64,000 nucleotides of DNA. It comes from Glycomyces arizonensis DSM 44726 (GTDB lineage: Bacteria; Actinomycetota; Actinomycetes; Mycobacteriales; Micromonosporaceae). Made by a program: the position numbers and the translations under genes. Below the pieces are notes generated by a model. The model was not told the DNA's origin. It saw only the letters and a list, made by a program, of their open reading frames with translations, and made no database searches. This document shows positions 53,636-62,001 of this stretch, piece by piece. Location: the NCBI RefSeq assembly GCF_000482705.1, contig NZ_AXWO01000002.1:248001-312000 (forward strand). The letters are read 5' to 3'. Numbering within the stretch: position 1 is the first letter of the stretch; each line of letters starts with the position of its first letter.

Positions 53636-54743
53636 CCAGGCCGTGGTCCTGGTCGCGCATGGCAGCCCCGATCCCCGATCGGCGGCGGCCGTGCGCGCGA
53701 TCGCCGAGGCCGCCGGCGCCCGCGTCGGCTTCCTCGAGTTCAACGACCCCCACCCGGTCGACGTCCTGTGCGCTCTGGCCGACGAGGGCGCCACGCGGGC
53801 CGTGGCGCTGCCGCTGCTGCTGACCGACGCCTACCACTCCCGGACCGATCTGCCCGAGGTCGCCGGGCGCGCCGCCGCGGCTCGCCCCGGCCTGACGGTG
53901 GACGTGGCCCGGCCCGTCGGCGACGAGTCGCTGGCGGCGGCGCTCCTCCGCGGTCTTCCGGGCGGCGTCGACGGCCTCGCCGTCCTCGCGGCGGGCACCC
54001 GCGTCGACGCCGGGCGCGCCCATGTCGAGGCCGTCGCCGCCGAGGCCGGCAGGCGCCTCGGCGTCCCCGCCCGCGCGGGTTTCGCGTCCGGGCCCGGACG
54101 CAGCGGCGCCGAAGCCGTGGCCGAACTCCGGGCCGCGGGCGGCGAACGCATCGCCGCAGTCTGCTACTTCATCGCCCCGGGCAAGCTCTGCGACGCGGCG
54201 GTCGGCTCGGCCCGCTCGGCCGGTGTCGTCCATGTGGGTGATCCGCTCGGTGTCGCACCCGAACTGCTCGCCTCCATAGCGGCCAGGATCACTGAGGTCT
54301 AACCCGCCGAACGGGCGTCCCTCACCGAAGCCGACGGCCCGGCGCGTCGGCGGCGCCAGAATCATGGCCAGCATCACCGCGGCCAGTCCCCACGCGGCCA
54401 GCCCCATGGCCGGATGCGCGGCCTCCCGCAAGTAGTACCCGACCGGCAGCCACAGCAGCGACTGGAACACCGCTTGGGCGATCACGTTGCGACTCTGAAG
54501 GAACCGCCGTCCGATGAGCCAGTAGTACGCGGCCAGGAGCCAGGCGACCACCGACACCCCGATTGCCGCTCTTGCCGAGTCGACCCCGCCGGTGACCACT
54601 TGCGCGATCCCCCAGGCACCGGCCGCCACCAGTGCGGTTGCGAGGAGCCAGAACAGTCCCGCGGCCGCGACCGCAGTCCAAGGCCGGTAGTCGTCGCCCG
54701 GCGTTTCGGTGACGGCGCCCATGTCCGCGTCGGATTCGTTCAC
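53502..54743 (-). CDS. Four-helix membrane protein ORF with an unexplained antisense tail
   Basis: The first about 145 residues (54743 to about 54305) look real: start codon, MNESDADMGAVTETPGDDYRPWT and four membrane segments ending near MLAMILAPPTRRAVGFG. The frame has no stop there and stays open, antisense to the whole chelatase gene, to 53502. The tail is of the sort random GC-rich antisense frames give. Either the gene has lost its stop by a small indel near 54310, or it is not expressed as drawn. An adjacent frame has a stop at 54322. Confidence 0.4.
   Translation of the reverse strand: MNESDADMGAVTETPGDDYRPWTAVAAAGLFWLLATALVAAGAWGIAQVVTGGVDSARAAIGVSVVAWLLAAYYWLIGRRFLQSRNVIAQAVFQSLLWLPVGYYLREAAHPAMGLAAWGLAAVMLAMILAPPTRRAVGFGEGRPFGGLDLSDPGRYGGEQFGCDTERITHMDDTGRAGRADRRVAELARGDEVADCGDAFAARGPEFGHGFGAAASGPGRETRAGGDAEAPAGLGGDGLDMGAPGVDAGARREDGEAVDAARKTAEERRRQRLVADGPGHVHRQAGASRGGAPGDLGQIGPGVVGVGQQQRQRHGPRGALVGQSAQDVDRVGVVELEEADAGAGGLGDRAHGRRRSGIGAAMRDQDHGLVRHAVRTRSCRTRPNGPPAGPPPGRCAACTASSRRSGSRPSAAG
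53628..54302 (+). CDS. Sirohydrochlorin chelatase-like protein (CbiX/SirB)
   Basis: 224 aa, two tandem halves. VLVAHGSPDP and LLTDAYHSRTDLPE carry the metal-site His residues; the second half (LAVLAAGTRVDAGRA) is degenerate. It would insert iron to make siroheme for Sir. It overlaps cysH, which places it in the same operon. No cysG methyltransferase is nearby. Confidence 0.88.
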   Translation: MSDQAVVLVAHGSPDPRSAAAVRAIAEAAGARVGFLEFNDPHPVDVLCALADEGATRAVALPLLLTDAYHSRTDLPEVAGRAAAARPGLTVDVARPVGDESLAAALLRGLPGGVDGLAVLAAGTRVDAGRAHVEAVAAEAGRRLGVPARAGFASGPGRSGAEAVAELRAAGGERIAAVCYFIAPGKLCDAAVGSARSAGVVHVGDPLGVAPELLASIAARITEV

Positions 54744-54775
54744 ACATCAACCGTATCCCGGGCTACGCTGCGCTT

Positions 54776-55732
54776 ATGCACGCCCTGCAACCGGCGCCAC
54801 AGCGTGGATTGGTCATAGCGAATCCGAAGGCATCGAGCACGTCTCGACGCCGGCTCAAACGCGTTGTGAAGAAGCTCGAAGAAGTGCTCGAGGTGACGGT
54901 CCGGAAGACCGACTCGCGCGGCCACGCCGAGGAACTCGCCAGACGCGGCGCCGACGAGGGCTTCGAGGTGGTCTTGAGCCTCGGTGGCGACGGCACGGTC
55001 AACGAGGTCGTGAACGGCCTGCTCGCCGACGGCCGCACCGCCGCCGAGGCGCCCGTCTTCGTCCCCATCCCCGGCGGGTCCACCAACGTCTTCGCCAGGG
55101 CCCTGGGACTGCCCTGGGACCGCCGCAAGGCCGTCAAGGAGATCGTCGAGGCGCTGCGGACCCGCCGCCCCCGGACGGTGAGCCTCGGGCGCGTCGCCGA
55201 CGAGAAGGAGGAGCGATTGTTCACCTTCTGCGCCGGACTCGGCTGGGACGCCTCGGTCATCAAGCGGGTCGAGTCGTACCGCCGCAACGGCCGCAACATC
55301 GGGGCGCATTACGCCAGGGCCGTCATGGCCGAGGTGAACGAGCATGGCGTGGAAGGCGAGTCGATGGAAGTCGAGTTGTCCTCGGGTGAGGTCGACTCCT
55401 CGACCGGCATGGTCGTGGTCCAGAACTGCGCGCCGTGGACCTATCTCGGCACCCTTCCGGTGAATCTCAACTCGCGGGCGTCCTTTAATGCTGGACTTGA
55501 CGTCCTGGTTCTGCGTAAACTTGGGTTGTCGGCTGCAGCCCGAACCGCCGCCTCGCTCCTAGTGGGCCGGGAAGGTCCGGACGGTAAGCACGCGATCACG
55601 CATCACGATCTCTCTTGGATTCGTCTGCGCGCATCGCTCCCGCAGGCGTTCCAGCTCGACGGCGACTATCTCGGAGAGCGAACGGAACTCGAATTGACTT
55701 CGGTTCCCGGAGCATTGCGGGTGGCCTGCTAA
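54776..55732 (+). CDS. Diacylglycerol/lipid kinase family protein
   Basis: 318 aa. The ATP-binding GGDGTVNEVVNGLL loop and VPIPGGSTNVFARALG mark the DAGK catalytic domain; a beta-sandwich C-terminal domain follows (FNAGLDVLVLRKLG; QLDGDYLGERTELELTSVPGALRV). TACGCT ends 6 nt before the ATG (leaderless). Substrate may be diacylglycerol or another lipid alcohol. Confidence 0.88.
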   Translation: MHALQPAPQRGLVIANPKASSTSRRRLKRVVKKLEEVLEVTVRKTDSRGHAEELARRGADEGFEVVLSLGGDGTVNEVVNGLLADGRTAAEAPVFVPIPGGSTNVFARALGLPWDRRKAVKEIVEALRTRRPRTVSLGRVADEKEERLFTFCAGLGWDASVIKRVESYRRNGRNIGAHYARAVMAEVNEHGVEGESMEVELSSGEVDSSTGMVVVQNCAPWTYLGTLPVNLNSRASFNAGLDVLVLRKLGLSAAARTAASLLVGREGPDGKHAITHHDLSWIRLRASLPQAFQLDGDYLGERTELELTSVPGALRVAC

Positions 55733-56560
55733 CAACTTGGGAAAACCTGAGCGCGGGTGTTGACAAGTCGACGCGGAGCGGGCAAGGTTGATTTCGCCGC
55801 CTTACCCGGCCAATTTATGGCTCGCGGGCTTCGCCGAGGAAGGTAGCGTGAGACTTCACAAACGAATATTGTGTTTTCGGTGCGTTCTGACCGGACATCG
55901 GACGAGTGCTTTTTGCCGAGTGCTCACTCTTGGCGCCGCTTGCGGGCCATGATTCCGTCCAGTCTGAGTACCAGTGTGTCAAACCGGTTCGACTCGCTGT
56001 CATCGCCCCCCAGTCAACGGCCAGGCCCGCAAGCCGCGCCAGAGCTGAGAGGCGCAATGGGAGCCGCCCCGCGGATCCGCGGTAGGGATCCCGGCGGCGT
56101 CCGGAAGGTGGAACTCGACCACTCACGGCTCACGGTGTTGAGTCTTCGTCGAGGTAGCGCGGTGAGTTCACTCACTTCGAGCTGATTTCCGGAGTCGAAC
56201 TCTTGACAAATCCCATCCTTGTGAAAGTATTCACAAGGTAGTCGGGTCAAAGTGCGGGCCGTCGATTGTCGACCGGCCGACCCAGTGCACGGCGGATGCT
56301 CTCCACCTGTGCCCAGGCGTTGGCAATGACGCTGATGCCAAGAGCGCAGCCGCGCACTCGCGGTGACAACGGTTCCCCAGTCGGGTTCCCGGCACTCACC
56401 GCGAAGGGTCGACGCGATCGCGCGCGAGGGTGCAACCGTCCTCAGTGCATTGCAGGACGAGATTGCGCGCGTTGGCGATCGAGCCGCATTTCACTCGAAC
56501 CGCAAACTGTTCATAACACCGTGTAAGCAACCGCTTTGAGTTCAGCAAGGAGAAGTTTTG
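55733..56560. promoter_or_regulatory. Long gene-free leader region of whiB1
   Basis: About 828 nt without a convincing gene. It contains TTGACA at 55760 and at 56203-56208, the CRP-type palindrome described separately, a GTGAGT-TC-ACTCAC palindrome (56162-56175) and CATAAC near 56514. whiB1 genes are known for long leaders; the transcription start cannot be fixed by eye. Confidence 0.5.
56217..56238. promoter_or_regulatory. CRP/FNR-type palindrome upstream of whiB1
   Basis: Perfect 9-bp arms CCTTGTGAA-N4-TTCACAAGG. It contains TGTGA-N6-TCACA, the CRP consensus. It begins 9 nt after a TTGACA (56203-56208), so it covers the -35/-10 spacer. In M. tuberculosis whiB1 is controlled by the cAMP receptor Rv3676, which makes a CRP homologue the likely binder. 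Confidence 0.7.
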
Positions 56561-56827
56561 ATGGATTGGCGCCACGAGGCCATTTGCCGTGACGAGGACC
56601 CCGAACTGTTCTTCCCGATCGGGGACACCGGCCCGGCTTTGACGCAGATCGAGCAGGCCAAGAACGTCTGCCGGCGCTGCCCTGTGACCGAGGAGTGCCT
56701 GCGGTGGGCGCTCGAGACCGGTCAGGACGCCGGCGTATGGGGTGGAATGAGCGAGCTGGAGCGCCGCGAGCTCAAGCGCCGCTCGGGGGCCCTGCGCCCG
56801 CTGGTCGCCCAGGCGGCCGCCGGCTAG
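56561..56827 (+). CDS. whiB1: WhiB1-type redox regulator
   Basis: 88 aa. Four cluster cysteines at 9, 37, 40 and 46, the GVWGG turn and the basic ELERRELKRR DNA-contact region. MDWRHEAICRDEDPELFFP matches WhiB1/WblE, which binds the primary sigma factor and responds to NO. ATG at 56561 has AGGAG 8 nt upstream. The pdtaS-whiB1 neighbourhood is conserved in actinobacteria. Confidence 0.96.
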   Translation: MDWRHEAICRDEDPELFFPIGDTGPALTQIEQAKNVCRRCPVTEECLRWALETGQDAGVWGGMSELERRELKRRSGALRPLVAQAAAG

Positions 56828-56888
56828 CACCGGGCCGCCCGGCTCGCAGTCCCTTGAAGCCAGACCATCCCTCGAATTGAACACGGAA

Positions 56889-56928
56889 AAGCTTGACAGG
56901 CCCGGCCATGAGCCGGGCCTTCAAGCTG
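56889..56928 (+). terminator. Terminator after whiB1
   Basis: Two-part stem: inner 9 bp AGGCCCGGC/GCCGGGCCT (56898-56920) extended by AGCTTGA/TCAAGCT on the outside. It is followed by 190 nt without a gene up to the convergent RsbW-like gene. Confidence 0.8.
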
Positions 56929-57117
56929 TCCGGGGAGCAATGCGCACCCCGAATGCCGCTCGAACGGTCATTGCAATGGTCCGCATTGCCGCTCCGAGAG
57001 CGTGACGCATATCGCCCGAGACGTCGCGAACCCGGCGATCAGGTCGGCGGGGCTTCGGTGGCGCGGTGCGAGCAGGAAGCGGCCGGGGCCGGGAAGGACA
57101 CGGCGCCGTTCGCGGGT

Positions 57118-57567
57118 TCAGCGGATGCGGTAGGCCTCCGTCTCGGCGTCCGTCTCCGAGGACGGGCGCCGCTGGCGGATCCTGATCGTCGACAGCGCGC
57201 CCTCGATGTCCGATTCCACCTCGTCGGTCAGCGCCCTGAGCACCTGCCACTGGTAGTTGCCCTGTTCGGGGAGCGGATCGCCCTTCGGGCGGCTGAGCAC
57301 GATCTGGAGGACCTCATCGCGCACCTCCAGACGGCAGTGCAGCGAGTCCTCGCCCGCGCGCCTGCGCGGCGCCCGCCCGCGGCCCGACTCGGGCAGCAGC
57401 AGGGTCACGGCGGCATTGACCGCCGCTCGAAGGTCCTCGATCGCGTCGAGCGAGAAGCCGAGGCGGGTCGCCACCGCGGCGGTGGCGGTGGGCAGCACCG
57501 AGAGGTAGTCGCCCGCCGTCGGGACATCGAGCAGCAGCACGTCCTCGCGTTCTTCGCTCACCGGCAT
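57118..57567 (-). CDS. RsbW-like ATP-binding protein (anti-sigma/kinase fold)
   Basis: 149 aa. A GHKL-fold protein with a conserved N-box-like AIEDLRAAVNAAVTLLLPE and a short later ATP-lid. It is encoded opposite whiB1 as in other actinomycetes. The G-box is weak, so kinase activity is uncertain; anti-sigma binding is a family-based guess. ATG at 57567 has GGGAG upstream. Confidence 0.75.
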   Translation of the reverse strand: MPVSEEREDVLLLDVPTAGDYLSVLPTATAAVATRLGFSLDAIEDLRAAVNAAVTLLLPESGRGRAPRRRAGEDSLHCRLEVRDEVLQIVLSRPKGDPLPEQGNYQWQVLRALTDEVESDIEGALSTIRIRQRRPSSETDAETEAYRIR

Positions 57568-57691
57568 AGCCGCTCCCTGTGACGTTGTGCAGACCGCTTG
57601 ATCCGCCTCCAGGTGCAAAGAATAGTGGGAGCGTCCCACGAACGGGGACCGCCCCGTCCGATTGGCCCCTTCCGGCCGCCGTCATCGCCGC

Positions 57692-57751
57692 ACACGACGG
57701 AGCGCCCGTCCGCGCTGGTGATGTCCAGGCCGGACGGGCGCTCCGTCGTGT
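57692..57751. repeat. Perfect 21-bp inverted repeat
   Basis: Arms 57692-57712 and 57731-57751 are fully complementary with an 18-nt loop. It lies between the sodN 3' side and the RsbW-like gene, and can terminate transcription coming from sodN (minus strand). Confidence 0.8.
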
Positions 57752-57781
57752 CGGATGGGACCCGGCGGTCCACCGTTTCGC

Positions 57782-57804
57782 GAGCGCGCGTCGCCGACGC
57801 GCGC
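57782..57804 (-). terminator. Terminator after sodN
   Basis: Perfect 10-bp stem AGCGCGCGTC/GACGCGCGCT with a GCC loop, 22 nt downstream of the sodN stop on the minus strand. A second, larger hairpin follows. Confidence 0.75.
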
Positions 57805-57826
57805 TGGCGGTGAACCGGTGGGCGCC

Positions 57827-58237
57827 CTACTTCTTGGTCTCCCAGAAGATCTCGGCGATCTGGTCGATCTTCGCCAGGAGCTCCTCGGCCACCTTCGGGT
57901 CGGTGCTCGCCTTGGAGCCGCCGCCACCGCCGGCGAGCTTCGTCGCCTCGTTGACCAGCGTGTGCAGCTGCGGGTACTTCTCGAAGTGCGGCGGCTTGAA
58001 GTAGTCCGTCCACAGCACCCAGAGGTGTTCCTTCACCAGCTGGGCGCGCTGCTCTTTGATGATGAGTGCGCGAGTGCGGAATTCAGGGTCATCGCTTGCC
58101 TGGTACTTCTCGCAGATCGCCTTGACCGACTCCGCTTCAATGCGCGCCTGGGCCGGGTCGTAGACCCCGCACGGCAGGTCGCAGTGAGCCGAAGCCGAGA
58201 TCTGCGGCAGCAGCCGCTTGAACAGAGGCTTCAACAT
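57827..58237 (-). CDS. sodN: Nickel superoxide dismutase
   Basis: 136 aa. A 17-residue propeptide precedes the nickel hook H18-C-D-L-P-C-G-V-Y, which becomes the N-terminus after processing; the four-helix body follows. The processing peptidase sodX is not next to it as it is in Streptomyces; none of the nearby genes encodes it. GGAGGGG is the ribosome-binding site. Nickel-dependent activation and Nur control are family knowledge. Confidence 0.96.
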   Translation of the reverse strand: MLKPLFKRLLPQISASAHCDLPCGVYDPAQARIEAESVKAICEKYQASDDPEFRTRALIIKEQRAQLVKEHLWVLWTDYFKPPHFEKYPQLHTLVNEATKLAGGGGGSKASTDPKVAEELLAKIDQIAEIFWETKK

Positions 58238-58428
58238 TGCCCCTCCAGCTTCTTTCCAGTGGGTGTGATTCCAACGCCGACCCTACCTCTCGCAGGGCCC
58301 ATTCCGTGGGTACCCCTACAGTTAGAGACGCAACACCAACCACTCTGACAACCATGATGGACAGCGTGTTCACCGGCCCGAGCCGCGTTGCGGCAGGCCG
58401 GATCCGCCAAGACGGAGGTCGATACCCG

Positions 58429-59391
58429 ATGCTCGCCGCTTACGCCCGCAACGTGAATCCAGACGATCCATTCTCGGCGCTCACCGTGGGCGAGACGGAC
58501 CCGCCCGAGGTCCCCGAGGACTGGGCGAGGATCTCGCTCACCGCCGCCTCGGTCAACCACCACGAACTGTGGTCGCTCGCCGGGGTCGGTCTCCGCGCCG
58601 ACCAGTGCCCGATGATCCTCGGCACCGACGCCGTCGGCACCACCGCCGACGGCGAGGAGGTCGTCGTCTACCCCGTCATCGCCGATCCCTCCCTCGACGA
58701 CGAGACCCTCGACCCGAAGCGCACCCTCCTGTCGGAGTACTACCCCGGCACGCTCGCGCAAACCGTCGCCGTCCCGGCCCGCAACCTCCTGCCCAAGCCG
58801 AAGGGCTGGAGCGCCGCCGAGGCCGCCTGCCTGCCCACCGCCTACCTGACCGCCTGGCGGATGCTCACCACCCGCGGCCGCCTCCCCGAAGGCGGCGCGG
58901 TCCTCGTCCAAGGCACCGGCGGCGGCGTCGCCACCGCCGCGATCGTGCTGGCGAAGGCCCTGGGCGCCCGCGTCTACGCCACCGGCCGGGCCGCCGACCG
59001 CCGCGAGAAGGCCGCCGCGCTCGGCGCCGAGGCCGTCGAGGCGGGCGCGCGCCTGCCCGAGCGCGTCGACGTCGTGGTCGACTCGGTCGGCGAGCCGGTC
59101 ATGGAGCACTCGATCCGGTCCCTCAAGCCCGGCGGACGCCTGGTCATCTGCGGCACCACCGGCGGCCATGTGCCGAAGGGCGACCTGCGGCACGTGTTCT
59201 TCAGGCAACTGGAGATCATCGGCTCGACCATGGGCACCAGGGACGAGCTGGCCGAACTCATCGCGTTCTGCGAGGAACACGACATACGGCCGGTCATCGA
59301 CTCGAGCCACGAGCTGGCCGACGTCGAGGCGGCGCTGCGGCGCCTGGCCTCGGGGGAGGCCTTCGGCAAGGTCGTGGTCACAGCGTCGTAA
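58429..59391 (+). CDS. Zinc-independent alcohol dehydrogenase/quinone oxidoreductase family
   Basis: About 320 aa, MDR fold. A GroES-like domain (SVNHHELWSLAGVG) is followed by the nucleotide loop VLVQGTGGGVATAAIVLAKALGA. No structural zinc cysteines, so QOR-like. Substrate unknown. ATG 58429 with GGAGG 10 nt upstream; the frame is open to 58237, but that would overlap sodN. Confidence 0.82.
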   Translation: MLAAYARNVNPDDPFSALTVGETDPPEVPEDWARISLTAASVNHHELWSLAGVGLRADQCPMILGTDAVGTTADGEEVVVYPVIADPSLDDETLDPKRTLLSEYYPGTLAQTVAVPARNLLPKPKGWSAAEAACLPTAYLTAWRMLTTRGRLPEGGAVLVQGTGGGVATAAIVLAKALGARVYATGRAADRREKAAALGAEAVEAGARLPERVDVVVDSVGEPVMEHSIRSLKPGGRLVICGTTGGHVPKGDLRHVFFRQLEIIGSTMGTRDELAELIAFCEEHDIRPVIDSSHELADVEAALRRLASGEAFGKVVVTAS

Positions 59392-59542
59392 GCAGGACGA
59401 CGGAATCGCCGCCGATTCCCCTCGCCGGCCCGCACTTTGTCGCCCGTTTCCCCGCCGGCCGGACCGCGGGCCCGCACTCTGGAGATGAGTCGGGCTCACG
59501 GCCGTGAGCGCCGAGGTCCGAGGCGTCCGGAGGGGGAGGGCC

Positions 59543-60028
59543 ATGGGACGGTGCAGAGACGGGGTGCGATTCGGCGCCCGCAGCGCGTGGTCGGCCGTGA
59601 AGCGGGCCGTGGCCAGGCTCGCGATAGCGGCGGCGATCGTGGTCCTGACCGTGGCGGTGATCGGGCACGGCGAAGGCGCCGCCTCCGAACCGCCCGGATC
59701 GGAGGCCGACGTGTACCAGCCGCACCTCATCGAGGTGATCCCGGCGGTGCTGCCCGTCGAGCGGGCCCGCGAGCAGGCGATGCAGTGCCACTACGAGGTC
59801 CACGCGACCTTCGGGGTCTCGATCTTCACCGACCGGCAGATGAGCGCGGGGCTCCTGGCGCGCATGGACGAGGGCGACGAGCTCTCCGGCTCCTGCTTCG
59901 CCTACGACGGCGGCGACACGATCGGATGCTCGGGCCTGTCGTGGGAGCACGAGTGGATCAGGGTCCGCTCGGGGACCACTCTGGGCTGGAGTCCGGTCTC
60001 GTGCTTCGAGCGGCTCGGCGAGCTGTGA
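59543..60028 (+). CDS. Membrane-anchored or secreted Cys-containing protein
   Basis: About 161 aa. One hydrophobic segment (about 22-40) is followed by an extracytoplasmic domain with four cysteines (C82, C118, C129, C155 approx.) and a closing beta-rich part (WEHEWIRVRSGTTLGWSPVSCF). ATG 59543 follows GGGGGAGG; GTG 59504 is possible. No family recognised. Confidence 0.6.
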   Translation: MGRCRDGVRFGARSAWSAVKRAVARLAIAAAIVVLTVAVIGHGEGAASEPPGSEADVYQPHLIEVIPAVLPVERAREQAMQCHYEVHATFGVSIFTDRQMSAGLLARMDEGDELSGSCFAYDGGDTIGCSGLSWEHEWIRVRSGTTLGWSPVSCFERLGEL

Positions 60029-60145
60029 GCCGGTGCGGAGGCGGAGCGGACGGAGGCGCGGCGCGGTTCGGCGGCACTGGACGCTGCGGCCGGTGCGGAA
60101 GCGGGACGCCCCGCTCCCGCACCGGCGCGACAGCGTCGGTCGGTG

Positions 60146-61036
60146 TCAGCGGCTGAGGCCGACGCCCGCGACGCCCTTGACGATCTGCTTCTGGAACAGC
60201 ATGAACACGATGAGCAGCGGCAGCGCGCCGAGGACGGCGGCGGCCATGTTCTGGGCGTAGAGCAGGCCGTAGCCCCCGGCCACGACGCCGAGCCCGACGG
60301 GCAGGGTCATGATCGAGGGATCGTTGCCGACCAGCAGCGGCCACAGGAAGTTGTTCCACGAGCCGATGAAGGTGAAGATGCCGACGGCGGCCAGGATGGG
60401 GCCGGACAGCGGCAGGATGACGCTCCACAGGATGCGCAGGTGGTTCGCGCCGTCGAGCGTGGCGGCCTCCTCGTAGTCGCGCGGGATGGCGTCGAAGAAG
60501 CGCTTGAGGATGAAGATCATCACCGGCGCGACGACCTGCGGCAGCGCCAGGCCCCAGTAGGTGTCGACCATCTTCAGGTCGCTGACGACGTCGAACAGCG
60601 GGATGATCAGGGCCTGCGGCGGGATCATGATCCCGGCCACGATCACGCCGTAGACGACCTTCTTGCCCGGGAAGTCCAGGCGCGAGAAGCCGTAGGCGGC
60701 CAGGACGCACAGCGCCAGGGTCAGGACGGTGACGATCGTGGAGACCACGGTGGAGTTGAGCATCCACGTGACGTGGTCGCCGCGTTCGAACAGGACCCGG
60801 TAGCCCTCCAGGGACCAGTCCTGGGGCAGCCAGTGGATCGGCTGGCCGAGGCTGGCCTCGGTCTCGGCCTTGAACGAGGTCGACAGGGCCCACAGGAACG
60901 GCACGAGCCACAGCAGGGCCAGGAAGAAGGCGGCGAAGTAGACCAGGGCGCCCCCGGCGGTGATCCGCCCGCGCTTCCTGGCGATGGTGCGGGGCTTGCT
61001 CTCGGAGGCCGGCGGCCTCTCCTGCACGGTGGTCAC
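60146..61036 (-). CDS. ABC sugar transporter permease 2 (MalG type)
   Basis: 296 aa, six membrane segments, EAA loop YEEAATLDGANHLRILWSVILP. GTG start 1 nt after the upstream permease gene. Last gene of an importer operon without ATPase; a shared MsiK-type ATPase is expected elsewhere. Confidence 0.88.
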   Translation of the reverse strand: MTTVQERPPASESKPRTIARKRGRITAGGALVYFAAFFLALLWLVPFLWALSTSFKAETEASLGQPIHWLPQDWSLEGYRVLFERGDHVTWMLNSTVVSTIVTVLTLALCVLAAYGFSRLDFPGKKVVYGVIVAGIMIPPQALIIPLFDVVSDLKMVDTYWGLALPQVVAPVMIFILKRFFDAIPRDYEEAATLDGANHLRILWSVILPLSGPILAAVGIFTFIGSWNNFLWPLLVGNDPSIMTLPVGLGVVAGGYGLLYAQNMAAAVLGALPLLIVFMLFQKQIVKGVAGVGLSR

Positions 61037-61037
61037 G

Positions 61038-61979
61038 TCAGTCCTCCTTTCTCGACAGCAGTCGGAGTTGGACGAAGGCGATGAGGAGGATGAAGACGAA
61101 CAGGATGTACGACAGGGCCGAGGCGTAGCCGACCCGGAACCCCACGAAGCCGGAGTTGTACATGTACTGGATGAAGACGTTCTCCGGCGAGAGGTTCATG
61201 CCGCCGCCGGCCATGAGGTAGTACTGGTCGAAGATCCGCAGCGAGGCGATCATCTGGAGCACGATCACCAGCACGGTGGTCCGCCTGAGCAGCGGGAGCG
61301 TGATGCTCCACAGCTTCTGGAGCCAGTTCGCGCCGTCGATGTCGGCCGCCTCGTAGACCTCGGGCGGGATGGTCTGGAGCGCGGCCAGGTACAGCAGGAA
61401 GTTGAAGCCCATCGTCCACCACACCGTGGTGATGACGACCGAGCCCATCGCGTCCTCCTGGAAGATCCACAGGCGGTCGCCGCCCAGGCCCCATTCGGCG
61501 AGGTAGTGGTTGATCAGGCCGCCGTCGGGCTGGTACATCCAGACCCAGATCATGGTCACGACGGACACGGGGATGACGAACGGCGCGAAGAACGACAGGC
61601 GCAGGAACCAGCCCATCTTGCGGGCGCGGTGCGCCAGGAGGGCGAACACGAGGCCGAGGATCACCAGCGGCGGGGTGCTGAGGATGGTGAACCACGCCGT
61701 GTTCCACAGCGAGTCCCAGGCCTTCTCGTCGGCGAAGGCCTCGGCCCAGTTCGCCAGGCCGATCCAGGAGACGGGGCGGCCGGTGAGGCTCTTGTCGGTG
61801 AAGGAGTAGTAGAGGCCGAGCACCATCGGCCACAGCAGGAAGACCGCGTAGACGGCGGTGAACGGCAGGACGAACCAGAGTCCGGTCCAGGAGCGGCGTT
61901 TCGGCGCGCGGGCCGTTGTGCGGGACGGCGGCTGCTCCGCCGTGGGCGCCTGGTCGGGCGCCTTGATGTCAGTAGTCAT
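61038..61979 (-). CDS. ABC sugar transporter permease 1 (MalF type)
   Basis: 313 aa, six membrane segments, EAA loop YEAADIDGANWLQKLWSITLP. N-terminal 30 residues are a polar Pro/Thr/Arg tail. 22 nt downstream of the binding-protein gene. Confidence 0.88.
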   Translation of the reverse strand: MTTDIKAPDQAPTAEQPPSRTTARAPKRRSWTGLWFVLPFTAVYAVFLLWPMVLGLYYSFTDKSLTGRPVSWIGLANWAEAFADEKAWDSLWNTAWFTILSTPPLVILGLVFALLAHRARKMGWFLRLSFFAPFVIPVSVVTMIWVWMYQPDGGLINHYLAEWGLGGDRLWIFQEDAMGSVVITTVWWTMGFNFLLYLAALQTIPPEVYEAADIDGANWLQKLWSITLPLLRRTTVLVIVLQMIASLRIFDQYYLMAGGGMNLSPENVFIQYMYNSGFVGFRVGYASALSYILFVFILLIAFVQLRLLSRKED

Positions 61980-62001
61980 CGGAGAGGTCCCTTAAATCGT
62001 T

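Noticed and set aside
55815-56126. Minus-strand 103-residue frame between the lipid kinase and whiB1
   Set aside because: No ribosome-binding site, no domain; it crosses the whiB1 leader.
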